Of a stretch of 64,000 bases of DNA, positions 25,540 through 38,266 are shown piece by piece. The DNA is from Lycorma delicatula (lineage: Eukaryota; Arthropoda; Insecta; Hemiptera; Fulgoridae): positions 297,451,647-297,515,646 of the forward strand of contig NC_134455.1 of assembly GCF_047948215.1 (NCBI RefSeq), written 5' to 3'. The notes under the pieces are model-generated. The model worked only from the letters and a program-made list of their open reading frames with translations. It was not told the DNA's origin and did no database searches. The position numbers and the translations under genes are program-made. The number at the start of each line of letters is the position of its first letter. Position 1 is the stretch's first letter.

Positions 25540-27010
25540 AACCATTACTATTCTCTTCTATTACAAGCTAAAGTTTTAAGATGCTAATAGTGTCCATTTT
25601 CTGTTAAGTTGTTGGTATAATTTTTACCATTTTCTAACCTTTCTCCTTTGTTACTTCTTTGACCCTTCTAGCACTGTATTAATCAATACTTCTCTCATGA
25701 TATGTTCCAGCTAGTTTGCTTTCTAGTTCTGATTTGTCCTGATTAAATTTCTATTCTTGCTAATCCTCACATTATTTCTTCATTTTTCATTTTTCTGTTC
25801 ATCTAATGTTCTTCTACTTCCTCTTACACACACGTTTCAAATTCCTGTGGCCTTTCTTTTTCTATTTCTGTGGTTTCCATGTTACTTTTGAAATGTTAAC
25901 TACATTCCAAAATCTTAATATTTTGATTTATCCCATATGGTCAGACGTTTTTACCATACCTATAAAACATACACTTCCTTTACCTCTTTTCTGTAAACCT
26001 CTCACCAATAGTTTTTATTAAATTATTGCAACCCTTATCTATCCTCTTTCCTCACTGAATCCATATTATTATATAATTATTTCCTCCATTTTTCACTCAG
26101 TCTTCTGCTCAAAATTCGCAGAAGAGTTTGCTGAATGCAAAATTAAACTAATTATTCTGTAATCTTGACAGTTTACTGCATCAAGCTTTTTGGAGTTTGA
26201 AATCATGTTTGTTTTAAGAAAGTCTTCTGACCACTCCTGCTGTAGATTGTATTACACAATTTCACCATCTCTGACAAAACTTCTTCATAAAAACATTTTA
26301 TCACTTCTTTTTGACTATTTATCTAAAACTACAATCCATTCATTATTTTTATATCATTTATTGCTTGAATAGCTTCCAATTTTAGATTTTTTGTACCTTC
26401 TTCATCTTTAATTTCAACCTGATCTTCTACGTGAAGAAATGTGGTTTTCTGTTATATTGATGTAGCTACTGCATGTAGGAACTTTTCATGGAGTTATATG
26501 GACAAATTGTATTGGAAAATACATGAACTCCTTCTACCTTTATTCCTTTTTGCATAACATTTACCATCAATATTACCAGTTTCTTTATAGTCTGTACTTT
26601 CCTTTACTTATCCTACATTAATGTTTTTACCTTTTTATGCTGTCCATACCGTTCTTTTATTTCTAGATTTTCTATATCTGAGCATTTATCTCTGAGCCAT
26701 TTCTCCTTTTCTTTTTGTATTACTCTTTATAATTCATGATTAAATTTTCTGTTGGTATCTTACTTTCTTCATCCTTACTTTCCTGTATTTTCTTGTCTTC
26801 TATTTTTTCAGTTATCTCTTTAATAATTCATGGCTTCCTTCTTCTTCTGTTAATGAATCCAATAACTCTGTTGCTGTATTTATGTTTCATATTCACCCAA
26901 AAATCATTTACACTATTGCCATGTGCACTCTTCTCATCAATTTTTGAGCTATTCTTGCTTTTAATGCAGTCCTTCATCTGTAAATCTCTTAATTTAATTT
27001 ACAAAGAGTA
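25540..27010 (-). mobile_element. LINE reverse transcriptase relic
   Basis: The minus strand reads DYRIISLILHSA followed by fragments equivalent to the QFGF.K..GT..AI region, then EVYVCFI.MVKTFDHM-like pieces (family YVCFIDFEKAFD). These are consecutive RT finger and palm motifs. The nucleotide stretch ttaaactaattattctgta at about 26141-26160 is identical to one in the LINE at 35650-38266 (near 36906), at the same codons. The copy is very decayed, with pyrimidine-rich plus-strand sequence typical of an old A-rich LINE in antisense. The boundaries are approximate. Confidence 0.6.
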
Positions 27011-27342
27011 CATAAAAAATTGTATCAAGTAAATATTTCAGTATACTGCATATACAGTACTGTATAAACACTGAGTAATTGAAATGTAACTTATTACTCC
27101 CTTTAAATTTTTTATAATTGAGATAACTAGATGCAGTTTTCAGTATTCTTTCTTGTACCATAGGGCTACATCAGTGAACTTATATTTCACTCGTTTTGAT
27201 TTCTGGGAGGCAGGGGCAACTAAAAATTTGAAATAGAACCAACGATCTGTGATATATCATTTTAAAGAGTTCAATGAGGCAAGAAAAACTATATAATTAT
27301 TACTAAATTCTGAATGCCCAGTCGAAAATGGCAGCCAACGAT

Positions 27343-27475
27343 GTGTTGGTTTCAGATAGCTAGAATTACAGTTATAAATGCTCCCATTTAATTTTTATGT
27401 TATTTGAGAGTGTTGGTTTCAGATAGCTAGAATTGCAGTTATAAATGTCCCATTTAATTTTTATGTTATTTGAGA
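27343..27475. repeat. Tandem duplication of a 66/67-bp unit
   Basis: Unit 1 (27343-27409) and unit 2 (27410-27475) both start gtgttggtttcagatagcta and end ttatgttatttgaga. They differ by one substitution and one indel. The few differences point to a fairly recent duplication within an otherwise unrecognised, GC-richer segment (27180-27560). Confidence 0.9.
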
Positions 27476-27768
27476 TATCTCGGTTCTTTCTTTGGAAATC
27501 TTCTCTGATAAGAGAGGCTAACTCAGTGAGCTCAAATTTATAGTACTTGGCCTTCAGGGGAGAGCAAGGGGTGGCTCAAAAACCTTTCTACTTACCACTT
27601 TCATTTTTTGACTTGATATTCAGTAGTTAATTACTTTTGCTGTAGTCATTTAAATAACGTGAACAAAATTTGTTACTGAACATTTGAAAATCTGTCAGAA
27701 AGTCTGTCAGCCCTTCAATTAAAAGAACACATCCATGACATTATTGTCATCTAAATTAAAAAAATTTA

Positions 27769-28048
27769 ACCCACTGGGTTGATTTAGTGATGAACACATC
27801 TTTGCAAATCATCTTATTTGAAAATCGAGAGTTCTAACATTCAAATCCTAGTAAAGGTACTTTTATATGGATTTGAATACTAGATTGTGGTGCCGGTGTT
27901 CTTTGGTGGTTAGGTTTCAATTAACCACACATCTCAGAAATGGTCGACCTGAGATTGTACAAGACTATACTACACTTACATTCATACATATCATTCTCTG
28001 AAGTAATACCTAACGGTGATTCCTGAAGGCTAAACAGGAAAAAAAATT
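27769..28048 (+). mobile_element. tRNA-derived SINE, near complete
   Basis: The head resembles a tRNA: an A-box-like gatttagtgatgaacac is followed by a B-box region acattcaaatcctag. The body has tttggtggttaggtttcaat and a tail of ggctaaacaggaaaaaaa. A second copy lies on the opposite strand at 5213-5406, which confirms that it is a dispersed repeat. Transcription would be by RNA polymerase III from the internal promoter. It is probably mobilised by a LINE partner, which cannot be identified from the tail alone. Confidence 0.75.
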
Positions 28049-28769
28049 TAAAAAATTCAATCTCTTTCATTATGTGGAACTCTATTCAACCTGAAGTTAG
28101 GTGAAACCCTTTCTATGGTTACCTTTTGTGTTTTATGATTGCTTAATTTTTTAACAATTACCATTTTGTGCTTATTTTTTTGTAAAGAATGGGTGCTTTT
28201 AGATTGTATTGCTTTAGCACTTGCCATTAATGGAAGGCACTTACCATAAACATTTTATACCCAATTTCATGTAGGGCCAAAGTTCATTGGAAAATTATCT
28301 ATGAGACTGGTACTTGTGATGATAGAGAAAATTTCATAAAAAGTCTAAATATGATTGTAATTGAAAAATGGTTGCACTTCATTGAAGAATATTTTTCGCT
28401 TTCCAGTCATAAGTAAGTTAGATAATTTTAGGTTTAGAATTAGATTTAAGTTTAACTTTTGATTCACTCTGTACTTGATAAAGAATCCCCAGGGACAGTA
28501 TTAAAAAATGCTCACCTCAGATTCTTAACAGAACTTAGTTGACTATTTAAATTTATGATTATGTGTGAATAAATGATTAACAGAGAAATGTGATTTAAGC
28601 TCATAATTAAAAATACTGTTAAAAAAATGTCAATTTCAAGTTATTGAGAAATTGTGCTAACATATTACATTCCAGCTTACAGTTGATTACAAAATATGAA
28701 TACAGTAAATGGCATTTCTTGATCTTATTTTATTCAAAACAACCCCACGTCTAAGTAAAATCCCTTTCA

Positions 28770-29175
28770 GCATGCCGGAAGGTGGAGATAGATTTCACTG
28801 GTGCTAAGTAGGGTATAAAAAAGATATCCACCTTAAAGTTAAGAAAAACTTTAAATTTACTCAATATGACAATGGTTGCATGTGAAAAAAGTTTCACATG
28901 TTTAGCATAAAACAAGCCCCATCCCTTGCCATAAGGATTAGAAATATCAAAAATTGTTTCAGACAAAAGTTGTAGTAATGTTTAGAGAACTAATGACCAC
29001 TTTAAACCGATTCAATACTGTGCCTATTTTTTTCACTCCCTGGGCCAATGGTTGGTGATATCAAAATACTTTACTTAGATTAGTTTTAGGCCCTTATCCA
29101 AAGAATAGTAGTAACTTTAAATGAGTTCAATGTTTTACGTAATAAGAAAGTTATAGTGATATTTTGTTTTTTGAA
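28770..29175. repeat. Dispersed repeat, copy 1 (with deletions)
   Basis: Direct-orientation match to 34490-34960. Shared stretches include gtgctaagtaggg, ccaccttaaagttaagaaaa, caatggttgcatgtgaaaaa, gtttcacatgtttagcat and tgggccaatggttggtgata. It lacks about 30 bp after the ccatc and about 45 bp around the ctgtgcctat region that copy 2 keeps. The family is unknown, and the open frames in it carry no recognised domain. Confidence 0.85.
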
Positions 29176-32100
29176 AAAAGTTTTGAAAAATTTTTATGTG
29201 ACTTTTATAATATTTTTCAAAATTTTTGGCAATTATTTTTATTGACTCGTTATTGGAAAATACAATTTTAGTTTATTTCAAACAATGTACTTTGTTAAAT
29301 ATATTAATTTTGTATCTACGATTATTTCCTGCTTATTTATTTTATTTTTTAAATTTTATTTGTTTATTTTAACCTCTCAATTACCAATAACACCTTGAAG
29401 TCAGTAAATAATTGTGTTTCCTTTATATTGCATGAAAATGTTATTATTTACTGTATATTGAACTATTTTGTTTATTATTTAGTTTTATTTCTTAAACTAC
29501 TTTCTATAAGCAAATTAACAATATATAAATTATTCATTAGCAAACAAACTATTTATTTTTATAGAACAAACTGAAATATTACCAAGTGATCAATAGAAAT
29601 GGTTTAAGAGATAATAAAATGAATTTGAATATTTTAAGCATTAATTAAAATTTTTGTTGTAAGCACAGCATGAATTCAATGTTTGCATTTTAAAAGTTTT
29701 CATTTATTTTGCTAGTTATCAACATAATTATAATAAGATATAATGGATATTATACTACCTCTGCATGAATTTTTAATACATTGTTTTTTGCAAGAAATGA
29801 GATTAACGAAATGAGATTAATGAAAATAAAAAGCAATATGTACTACCTAGCTACCTAAGAAGGTATTCATGTGTACTAAATGGTACATTATAATTGCCTT
29901 CTTTGTATTTAAGTGTATTAAAACAAAGAATATTTTCATTTACCTTTCAGTTTAGTTACATATGAGAACTTCAGCAAAAGAAGTAAAAATATGTTTTGGT
30001 TTACTGATTTATAATTTCAGGCAGTAAAGTTTTGTAATAAAAACTTTAGACAAATAATTAACCTGACATCACTCATGAAGTTAGATTTTATGTAATGACT
30101 GTAAATGTAATTTTGTTTTTGTGGAATATTAACATTGGCAGTGCATTGTTGAACATTTTTAATAGAATTTTTTTTAAATATTATCTGAATAAAAATCATT
30201 AGCTGATTATTGTTTAAGGTTCAGACAATTGAGCTGAAATCTAAACTATGATTATGAAAAATTAAAAAAAACAGTTATGCAGTTATTATTTTATACCATT
30301 CCAAACTACTTTTTCCTCTAGTAATAAGTGGCATTAATAATTGTGCAAATTCTATACCTTTTGTAGTAACTTATGATAGATTAATTGGTTGGTAATCTAT
30401 GAGTCATAATATATTTGTATTCCAAATCGGTGGAGCATTTTCAAAAATTTGTAAATTAAACTATTGAACAGTTAGCTATTAGATTAACTGTGAATTACAG
30501 GTGAAAAGTTTGCTTTTTTCAGATAAAGTAAGGGTCTATTTATTTGATATTAAGTTAGTGGGACCAGTTAAAGTAATTAGTGTTAGAATACTAATTGAGA
30601 TTTAATTTGAGTAAAAATAAACCGTTTGTTTAATAATAAATGAACCAAGAACAGTTAGGTTATTACTACAAGTTCATTTTTTTTTATAAATTGAGTGCTA
30701 ACGTGATGACAAAAAATAGTAAATTCTGTGCAAGTTGAATCTCAATACTTGCTTTTTAATTTTAGTTATTATAAACAATGTTAATATCTTGTTATCAAGT
30801 CATAGAATCTTAATTTTATACAAAGTATGAACTTGCAGCAATAAAACAAATCAGATTGTTCTTTTATAATTAAGGAATAGTTAACTCATGGGCAAGTTAA
30901 ATTGTGATAACTACTATTCTAATTCAAAATATTAGAAACTGTGTTTGCTGTCTTGATATCAAATTTTTTCAGTTATATCAGCTTGATATTAAGTTATTCC
31001 CTTGATTAATAAATAATTAATTCTACAACAATTTAATTTTAAAATGTTGAACTAGCTGCATCATACTACATTTGGCGTCAGTATGACTATGATAGCTTTC
31101 ACATTGATTTTGAAAAATGAGTAAATATTCAGGGATTCTGTAACTTTTGGCATTAATGTCATTGCCCAAATACATATCATTTGTGGAATTAAATGAAAGT
31201 ATTATAGAGTATTTTTTGATAACAATGTCAGAACATTGATTTCATGATGTATGGAAGAAATGAAGTATCTAGAAGAAGTTCTTCTTCAAGAAGTATGTTG
31301 GGCAGTAAAAAGACAGAATGACAAAGTAAAGAAAATATGTATGCTCTCTATGCACTTCATTTTCAAGTGTGTAAAAATGTTAATGTTCACAGTAATGTAG
31401 ATATGATAAATGCTTACTACATGCATACAATGAAAAGTGGTCAGAATGTTCTTAGTGACAACAGTAGCATATTTTTTATTTTGATCATAATAAATTTATA
31501 ACGAATAAGTTTGTTATTTTAAAATTAAAAGCAAAATTAAATTTTATGTTATGCTAGCTGGTTAGGATTAAATTTAACAAATGAGTGATGTCAATATGTC
31601 TGGATGTATTATAAACTAGAACATGCACAGCAAGCCATAATGAAATCTGTTAACTTTTTATGATAAAATATAAAATTTAGGTGAATTATTTTTTTATGTA
31701 CCGTAATTAATATCACCACTGTTTTTAAGAGCCTATTGAAGTTTCTAATTAATTTATTATTACTGTTTCAATCATTATGACTTGTAATCCTTCAACTATA
31801 TGATACTTAATCACACTTCAAAAAAAAAAAAAAATATATATATATGTATATGTATATATATACATTTTTTTTTTTTTTTTATCTAAACCCAGAATATCTG
31901 GAGAAACAAATAAAATGCAAAACTGAGCATAAAAGAGAATACAAAAATCTTAATAATGTAATTTGTTGCATATGATGTTAATGAATGAAAATTTCAATTT
32001 TTCATCCTTAGACTTGAAGGTATATTGCAATGTTTAATTTTGTGTTGAATGTTTCCAAAAAAAAAAAAAAAAATACTGATTTGCTTACATGACTTTGATA

Positions 32101-34489
32101 CTCTAACATTATTGTTAATAGTTGTTATTAGTTTCTCATTCTCATGTGATATGTTAACTGTACTAACATTTGTAGTTCAAATTTATTCATTAGATGTTAT
32201 TAGTTCATAATACCCAATATTTATTTCATAAGGTATGTTGATCCTATTTTTCATATTGAACTATGGACTTTAATGTGAAAAGTGGTTTATTAATTTTACT
32301 GAAATGTTGAATGTTGAATGATTGAGTGAAATTATTACTGTTTATGTTACAGTTAGATTGTTATGTTTTTAAAGTAAAAATTCTTTTCTTTTAAAAAATA
32401 CTTGTTTACTATTAGTAAGTTTAATTATTATTTTCTAATGAAATAGTTTTAAAAGGCAATGAGTTTTAAAGATGTGGAAATGTTCTTTTAAAGATTTTTT
32501 ATAAAGCTCTTATTTACTGCCTTTTGATGTGAGTAAAAGTGTTTATTTATGGATATCACTAGTTAAGAAATAGCTTTATTATATGATGGGATAAAATAGT
32601 ATATTTGATAAACAAGAGTTTTTTGATATGTTATTTTTCATAAAATTTAACATTCAAAGTTTTATATTGTTTGGTTATTTTGAGTTTCAGGTTTTATTGT
32701 GCTATTTGTAAAATTTGCATGCTGTGATGGTGTATTTGTATTTATGTTCTGTTTTTACAAAGTTATTTTGATGTAAGTTTTTATATACTTGGTTTATGTA
32801 ATGCATATTCACCTATGAAGTACTCAAACAACTATCATACACAAAAATGAATTCAACATTTATTTATTAATCATTATATAGAAACAGGATACACATACAC
32901 ACTCACATTAATACTAAGTTAATAATCACGATATCCAAATTTTACAAGCAGCCCATAAAATAACTATGAACTCAACAAAACTGAAGTATCTAAAATTTAT
33001 GAGCTAAATTTGAGAAAAACAAGATCTATTACAGAAACAAAACAATGTAAATCAAATATATTACTGATGTACATATCAAAGAGGTTTCCTACTCATCTCT
33101 AAATAGTTCCCATCAATGTTACCATCCAAGTATTTTAACAATAGCTCAAATAAGATCTTCTGAGAGAATATTTCTACTTATTTCAAATGTAGTCATATTT
33201 TTTTAATTTACTTTTAAATTTAACAGCATTTCATCATGTGCATTAATAATTTCCAAAATATATATTTATTCTTGTAATTAGAATTTTGTAATCAGTGTAT
33301 ATAATTGGTATTGGCATGGATGTTGGTATTTTACAATAATAAATGTTTCATATTCGTTAGATGAGAGTTTCTTCATAAAATGTTATTACATTAATTTACT
33401 GCGACAATAGAAATAACTATTAACTTATAATAAAAAAAAAAAAAATAGTATAATTCTTAATGATTTTAATCCCTTACACCAGTTCATATGTTTTTATTCT
33501 TTATAATATATAGATTTCTTTAAAACTTCGCTTTGGATTATCAGAGCATTTGGATTCAATATTTTTTTAACATTCATTGAATGATAATATCTTAAACTAA
33601 AAGTATGAAAAGCTTGCTGATTCTTTCACAGAGATTTTATCCATGATTTTTATGTATGTGTAACAAACATCATTTAATATAAAGTCGTACTTGCATTAAA
33701 AACTTCATTTGTGAGGTATTAAAAAAGTCATTAATCATTATTGAAGCAAATATTTAAAAAATAATCATTTTGAAATTTATATTAATTTTTCCATTACTCT
33801 TATTACAGTGCATGTTTGTGTTAACATTTTTCATGAATTTACTGATTACTGTTTAATTAAGAGAATGAATATGACAAAAACTTCTTAGCATTTAAATTAT
33901 GATACCTTCTTTAATAAATATTAACCGAAATGAACTAGCAACAGAATAAGTATAAATTAAACATTTTTAATTTACCCCATAAAGCTGAATGTATTTTCTT
34001 ATGTTTTGTGTTAAATCATTTTGACATATAGATAATTATTAAAAAAAAATTATCACTTAAAAATAATTATAATTTATTCTTCAGTGTACTTTTTTGTTTT
34101 TATTTTATTTAGTAATCACAGTATACTCGCATCCTTGCAACAGGGATGCTAATATATACAGTATATCTATCACTGTTTTTAGACTATAATGTCATCTGTA
34201 ATTTTTTATACTTTACTGGGTAAAAGATATCTTTTTCACTGTCCATTTTTTCTAGTTTGTCTTTTCAACCTGTATAAAAATATCTATCTCCTCTGTTAGG
34301 ATATTGGAAATTTGGGTATTGATTTGATCGTAGGCTGTAAAATAAATCCCTAAATAAATAAATGCCTAAATCTGATTATAAGGATCAAGGATCATTTGAT
34401 TAGAAGGATCAAGAGAAATTAGAAAAAACTTGAGAGCAGGATTATGATGTATAAAATTATAAATAAAAATAATCCCTTTTGGGAAGGCA
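29176..34489. other. No gene recognised
   Basis: AT-rich sequence with an A14-(TA)n-T18 palindromic low-complexity block at 31820-31880 and a poly(A) run at 32058-32073. A 49-codon open frame near 31252 has no recognised motif. Confidence 0.5.
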
Positions 34490-35075
34490 GAGGTAAATTT
34501 CGTGAGTGCTAAGTAGGGGATAAAAAATATTTCCACCTTAAAGTTAAGAAAAACTTAAGATTTACTCAATACAACAATGGTTGCATGTGAAAAAGTTTCA
34601 CATGTTTAGCATATGACAAGCTCCATCTTACAATTCCAGCAATATTTTGGTTATCCCTTGTCGTAAGGGTTGGTCATATCAAAAATTCATACAGAAAAAA
34701 GTTTTAGGTACTGTTTAGGGGACTAATGACTACTTTAAACTGATTCAATACTGAGCCTATTAAGGGAGCTATGATTTTTTTGTCTTCAAACCCCTATTTT
34801 TTGCTACCCCTGGGCCAATGGTTGGTGATATCCAAAAACTTTATTTAGATTAGTTTTAGGGCCTTATCCAAAAATATAGTAGGAACTTTAAACAAATTCA
34901 CTATTTTACTTAATAAGAAAGTTATAGCGATATTTTGTTTTTTGAAAAGCTCCCATTTCCATTGTCCGATTTTGCCCATTAACAAACTCAAGTGAGATTT
35001 TGGGTCGTTATATATTATGTAGCAATTTGAAAGTGACTGGCGCAAAATTATGGTAGCTGTCGTGTCCACTAGAAA
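34490..35075. repeat. Dispersed repeat, copy 2 (longer)
   Basis: The same repeat as 28770-29175, with extra internal blocks and a distinct right part (about 34960-35070) that reads, on the minus strand, as an open frame starting MDTTATIILRQSLSNC. That frame is open from 35069 to 34845, but I recognise no domain. The repeat is followed by an (AT)n run. It may be a non-autonomous element or part of a larger transposon. Confidence 0.8.
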
Positions 35076-35664
35076 TTGAAATATATATATATATATATTT
35101 TATATATATAAAACTTTTGAGCTGACTGTGGTTTTGGTGTCTGGGGTATGTGAAACATGAAGATATGTCAAAATTTTTCAGAAGTCAAATTATGGTACCC
35201 GTTACAATAGGTAGCTTTCTTATGAAATCTACCTAAAAGAGAAATGGTTATTCTTAATTAGTTATAATTAACGTGAAGATAATAAATAAATAAATAAAAT
35301 CCGTATACAATAAAGTAACAATTTTAAAGGTGTTAATTGCTCTAAATGTTTGAGTAATGTGTTTTGTAGTATTACAGCAAGTAGTGGAAAAATTCAGTTT
35401 ATCTAATGAGTAGTCTTTATTTAAAAATTCACCATCAAAATAATATTGTTTCCATAAAAAAATAATTTAATTAAATTGATCTGAAGACATTTTAGTGGAT
35501 TTGGCAAGTTATTAAAAATAGAAACTGAAGCAAAGTAATTTCCTTTCTCATAGGTCAATGTATTGAAGTATTGTACTGCATAACATAAAAATAGTTATGT
35601 TATCTGGTTCAATGCAAGTGGTTATAATCATTTTTAAGATCAAAAGATGTTTTTTTTTTTGTCT

Positions 35665-36219
35665 TCAGTCATTTGACTGGTTTGATGCAACTCTCCAAGA
35701 TTCCCTATCTAATGCTAGTGGTTTCATTTCGCTACACCCCCTACATCCTACATCACTAACAATTTGTTTTACATATTCCAAACATGGCCTGACTACACAA
35801 TTTTTTCCTTCTACCTGCCCCTTCAATATTAAAGGGACTATTGCAGGATGCCTTAATATGTGGCCTATAAGTCTGTCTCTTCTTTTAGCTATATTTTTCC
35901 AAATGCTTCTTTCTTCATCTATTTGCCGCAACACCTCTTCATTTGTCACTTTATCCACTCATCTGATTTTTAACATTCTCCTATAGCACCATATTTCAAA
36001 AGCTTTTAATCTTTTCTTCTCAGATACTCCGATCATCCAAGTTTCACTTCCATATAAAGTGACACTCCAAACATATACTTTCAAAAATCTTTTCCTGACA
36101 TTTAAATTAATTTTTGATGTAAAGAAATTATATTTCTGACTGAAGGCTTGTTTTGCCTGTGCTATTCGGCATTTTATATTGCTCCTGCTTCGTCCATCTT
36201 TAGTAATTCTACTTCCCAA
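35665..36219 (-). pseudogene. LINE C-terminal domain downstream of the RT
   Basis: Two open blocks are separated by a stop near 35959. The first (35959-36219) has KRFLKVYVWSVTLYGSETW and CYRRMLKIR. The second (35665-35958) has VTNEEVLRQI, RRDRLIGHILRH and LALDRESWRVASNQSND, ending at the element's 3' terminus. This domain is standard in arthropod endonuclease-RT LINEs. Its biochemical role is not settled. Confidence 0.85.
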
Positions 36220-36389
36220 ATAACAAAATTCTTCTACCTACATAATCTTTTCTCCTATTTTCACATTCAGTGGTTCATCTTTGTTATTTCTACTACATTT
36301 CATTACTTTCGTTTTGTTCTTGTTTATTTTCATGCGGTAGTTCTTCCGTAGGACTTCATCCATGCCATTCATTGTTTCTTCTAAATCCT

Positions 36390-37432
36390 TTTTACTCAGC
36401 TAGAATTACTATATCATCAGCAAATCGTATCATCTTTATCTTTTCAACTTGCACTGTTACTCCGAATCTAAATTGTTCTTTAACATCATTAACTGCTAGT
36501 TCCATGTAAAGATTAAAAAATAACAGGGATAGGGAACATCCTTGTCAAACTCCCTTTCTTATTACGGCTTCTTTCTTCTGTTCTTCAATTATTACTGTTG
36601 CTGTTTGGTTCCTGTAAATGTTAGCAATTGTTCTTCTATCTCTGTATTTGAACCCTAATTTTTTTAAAGTGCTGAACATTTTATTCCAGTCTATGTTATC
36701 AAATGCCTTTTCTAGGTCTATAAATGCCAAGTATGTTGGTTTGTTTTTCTTTAATCTTCCTTCTACTATTAATCTGAGGCCTAAAATTGCTTTCCTTGTC
36801 CCTATACTTTTCCTGAAACCAAATTGGTCTTCTCCTAACACTTCTTCCACTCTCCTCTCAATTCTTCTGTATAGAATTCTAGTTAAGATTTTTGATGCAT
36901 GACTAGTTAAACTAATTATTCTGTATTCTTCACATTTATCTGCTCCTGCTTTCTTTGGTATCATGACTATAAGACTTTATTTTAAGTCTGATGGAACTTC
37001 CCCTTTTTCATAAATATTACACACCAGTTTGTATAATCTATCAATCGCTTCCTCACCTGCACTGCACAGTAATTCTACAGGTATTCCATCTATTCCAGGA
37101 GCCTTTCTGCCATTCAGATCATTTAATGCTCTCTTAAATTCAGGTCTCAGTATTGTTTCTCCCATTTCATCCTCTTCAACTTCCTCTTCTTTCTCTATAA
37201 CACCATTTTCTAATTCAATTCCTCTGTATAACTCTGCAATATATTCCAGCCACCTATCGACTTTACCTTTCATATTATAAATCGGTGTACCATCTTTGTT
37301 TAACACATTATTGGATTTTAGTTTATGTACACCAAAATTTTCCTTAACTTTCCTGTATGCACCGTCTATTTTACAAATGTTCATTTCTCTTTCCACTTTT
37401 CTGTAATCCACTCTTCTTTCGCTAGTTTGCAT
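36390..37432 (-). pseudogene. LINE reverse transcriptase domain
   Basis: The first block (36977-37432) contains LNGRKAPGIDGIPVELL, the finger motif with the GxDG(I/L)P core. A break near 36970 leads to the second block (36545-36964): MIPKKAGADKCEEYRIISL, GEDQFGFRKSIGTRKAI, then AFIDLEKAFDNIDW, which carries the first catalytic Asp. A stop after IRKGV interrupts the usual RQGC.LSP.LFN motif (read as QGCSLSLLFFNLYMEL). FADDIVILA, the catalytic Asp-Asp box, follows at about 36400-36430. All catalytic aspartates are kept, but at least two frame breaks make it a pseudogene. Confidence 0.88.
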
Positions 37433-37640
37433 TTCCTGTTTACAGTATTTCTTAATTGTCGATAGTTCCTTTTACTTTCTTCATCACTAGCATTCTTATA
37501 TTTTCTACGTTCATCCATCAGCTGCAATATATCGTCTGAAACCCAAGTTTTTCTGCGAATTCTCTTTATTCCGCCTAAGTTTGCTTCTGCTGATTTAAGA
37601 ATTTCCTTTTTAACATTCTCCCATTCTTCTTCTACATTTT

Positions 37641-38266
37641 CTACATTTTATCTTTTTTACTCATACCTCTTGCGATATTCTCCTCAAAAATCTTCTTTAC
37701 CTCCTCTTCCTCAAGCTTCTCTAAATTCCACCAATTCATCTGACACCTTTTCTTCAGGCTTTTAAACCCCAATCTACATTTCATTATCACCAAATTATGG
37801 TCGCTATCAATGTCTGCTCCAGGGTAAGTTTTGCAGTCAACGAGTTGATTTCTAAATCTTTGCTTAACCATGATATAATCTATCTGATACCTTGCAGTAT
37901 CGCCTGGCTTTTTCCATGTGTATATTCTTCTATTATGATTTTTAAACTGGTAGTTGGCAATTACTAAATTATACTTTGTGCAAAACTCTATAAGTTGGTC
38001 CCCTCTTAAATTCGTTTTGCCCAGCCCGTATTCACCGACTATATTTCCTTCCTTGCCTTTTCCAATCTCCAACTAATATTACATTTTCATCTCCTTTTTT
38101 GTATTTAATTGCTTCGTCAATTTCTTTGTATACACATTCTACCTCATCATCATCATGGGTGCTAGTAGGCATATAGACATTAACAATCGTTGTCGGTTTA
38201 GGTTTTGATTTTATCCTTATTACAATGATTCTATCGCTATGCATTTTGAAATACTCTACTCTCTTC
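37641..38266 (-). pseudogene. LINE endonuclease domain, N-terminally truncated
   Basis: It begins within the fold (RVEYFKMHSDRIIVI), so the metal-binding N-terminal motifs are lost. VNVYMPTS and VILVGDW follow. A frameshift near 38050 joins these to NLRGDQLIEFC, RRIYTWKKPGDTARYQIDYI and GADIDSDHNLVIMKCR. QIDYI and SDH are the C-terminal signature of LINE apurinic-like endonucleases; the His of SDH is catalytic in the family. The enzyme nicks target DNA to prime reverse transcription. It cannot be active because of the truncation and the frameshift. Confidence 0.85.

Larger units (their letters stand above)
35650..38266 (-). mobile_element. LINE (RTE-like endonuclease-reverse transcriptase), 5'-truncated
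   Basis: This is the best preserved retrotransposon here. On the minus strand it carries, in order, most of an apurinic-type endonuclease, a full reverse transcriptase and a C-terminal domain. It ends at a 3' boundary marked by an A-run (T12 on the plus strand, 35647-35659). The 5' end stops inside the endonuclease at about 38266, a typical truncation from incomplete reverse transcription. Only a few frameshifts and stops are present, so it is younger than the other LINE relics. Clade assignment to RTE is from motif style (QIDYI, SDH, FADD, YGSETW) and is uncertain. Confidence 0.85.

Noticed and set aside
36618..37280. Plus-strand open frames across the LINE
   Set aside because: They are antisense shadows of the minus-strand reverse transcriptase and linker, which carry all the recognisable motifs.
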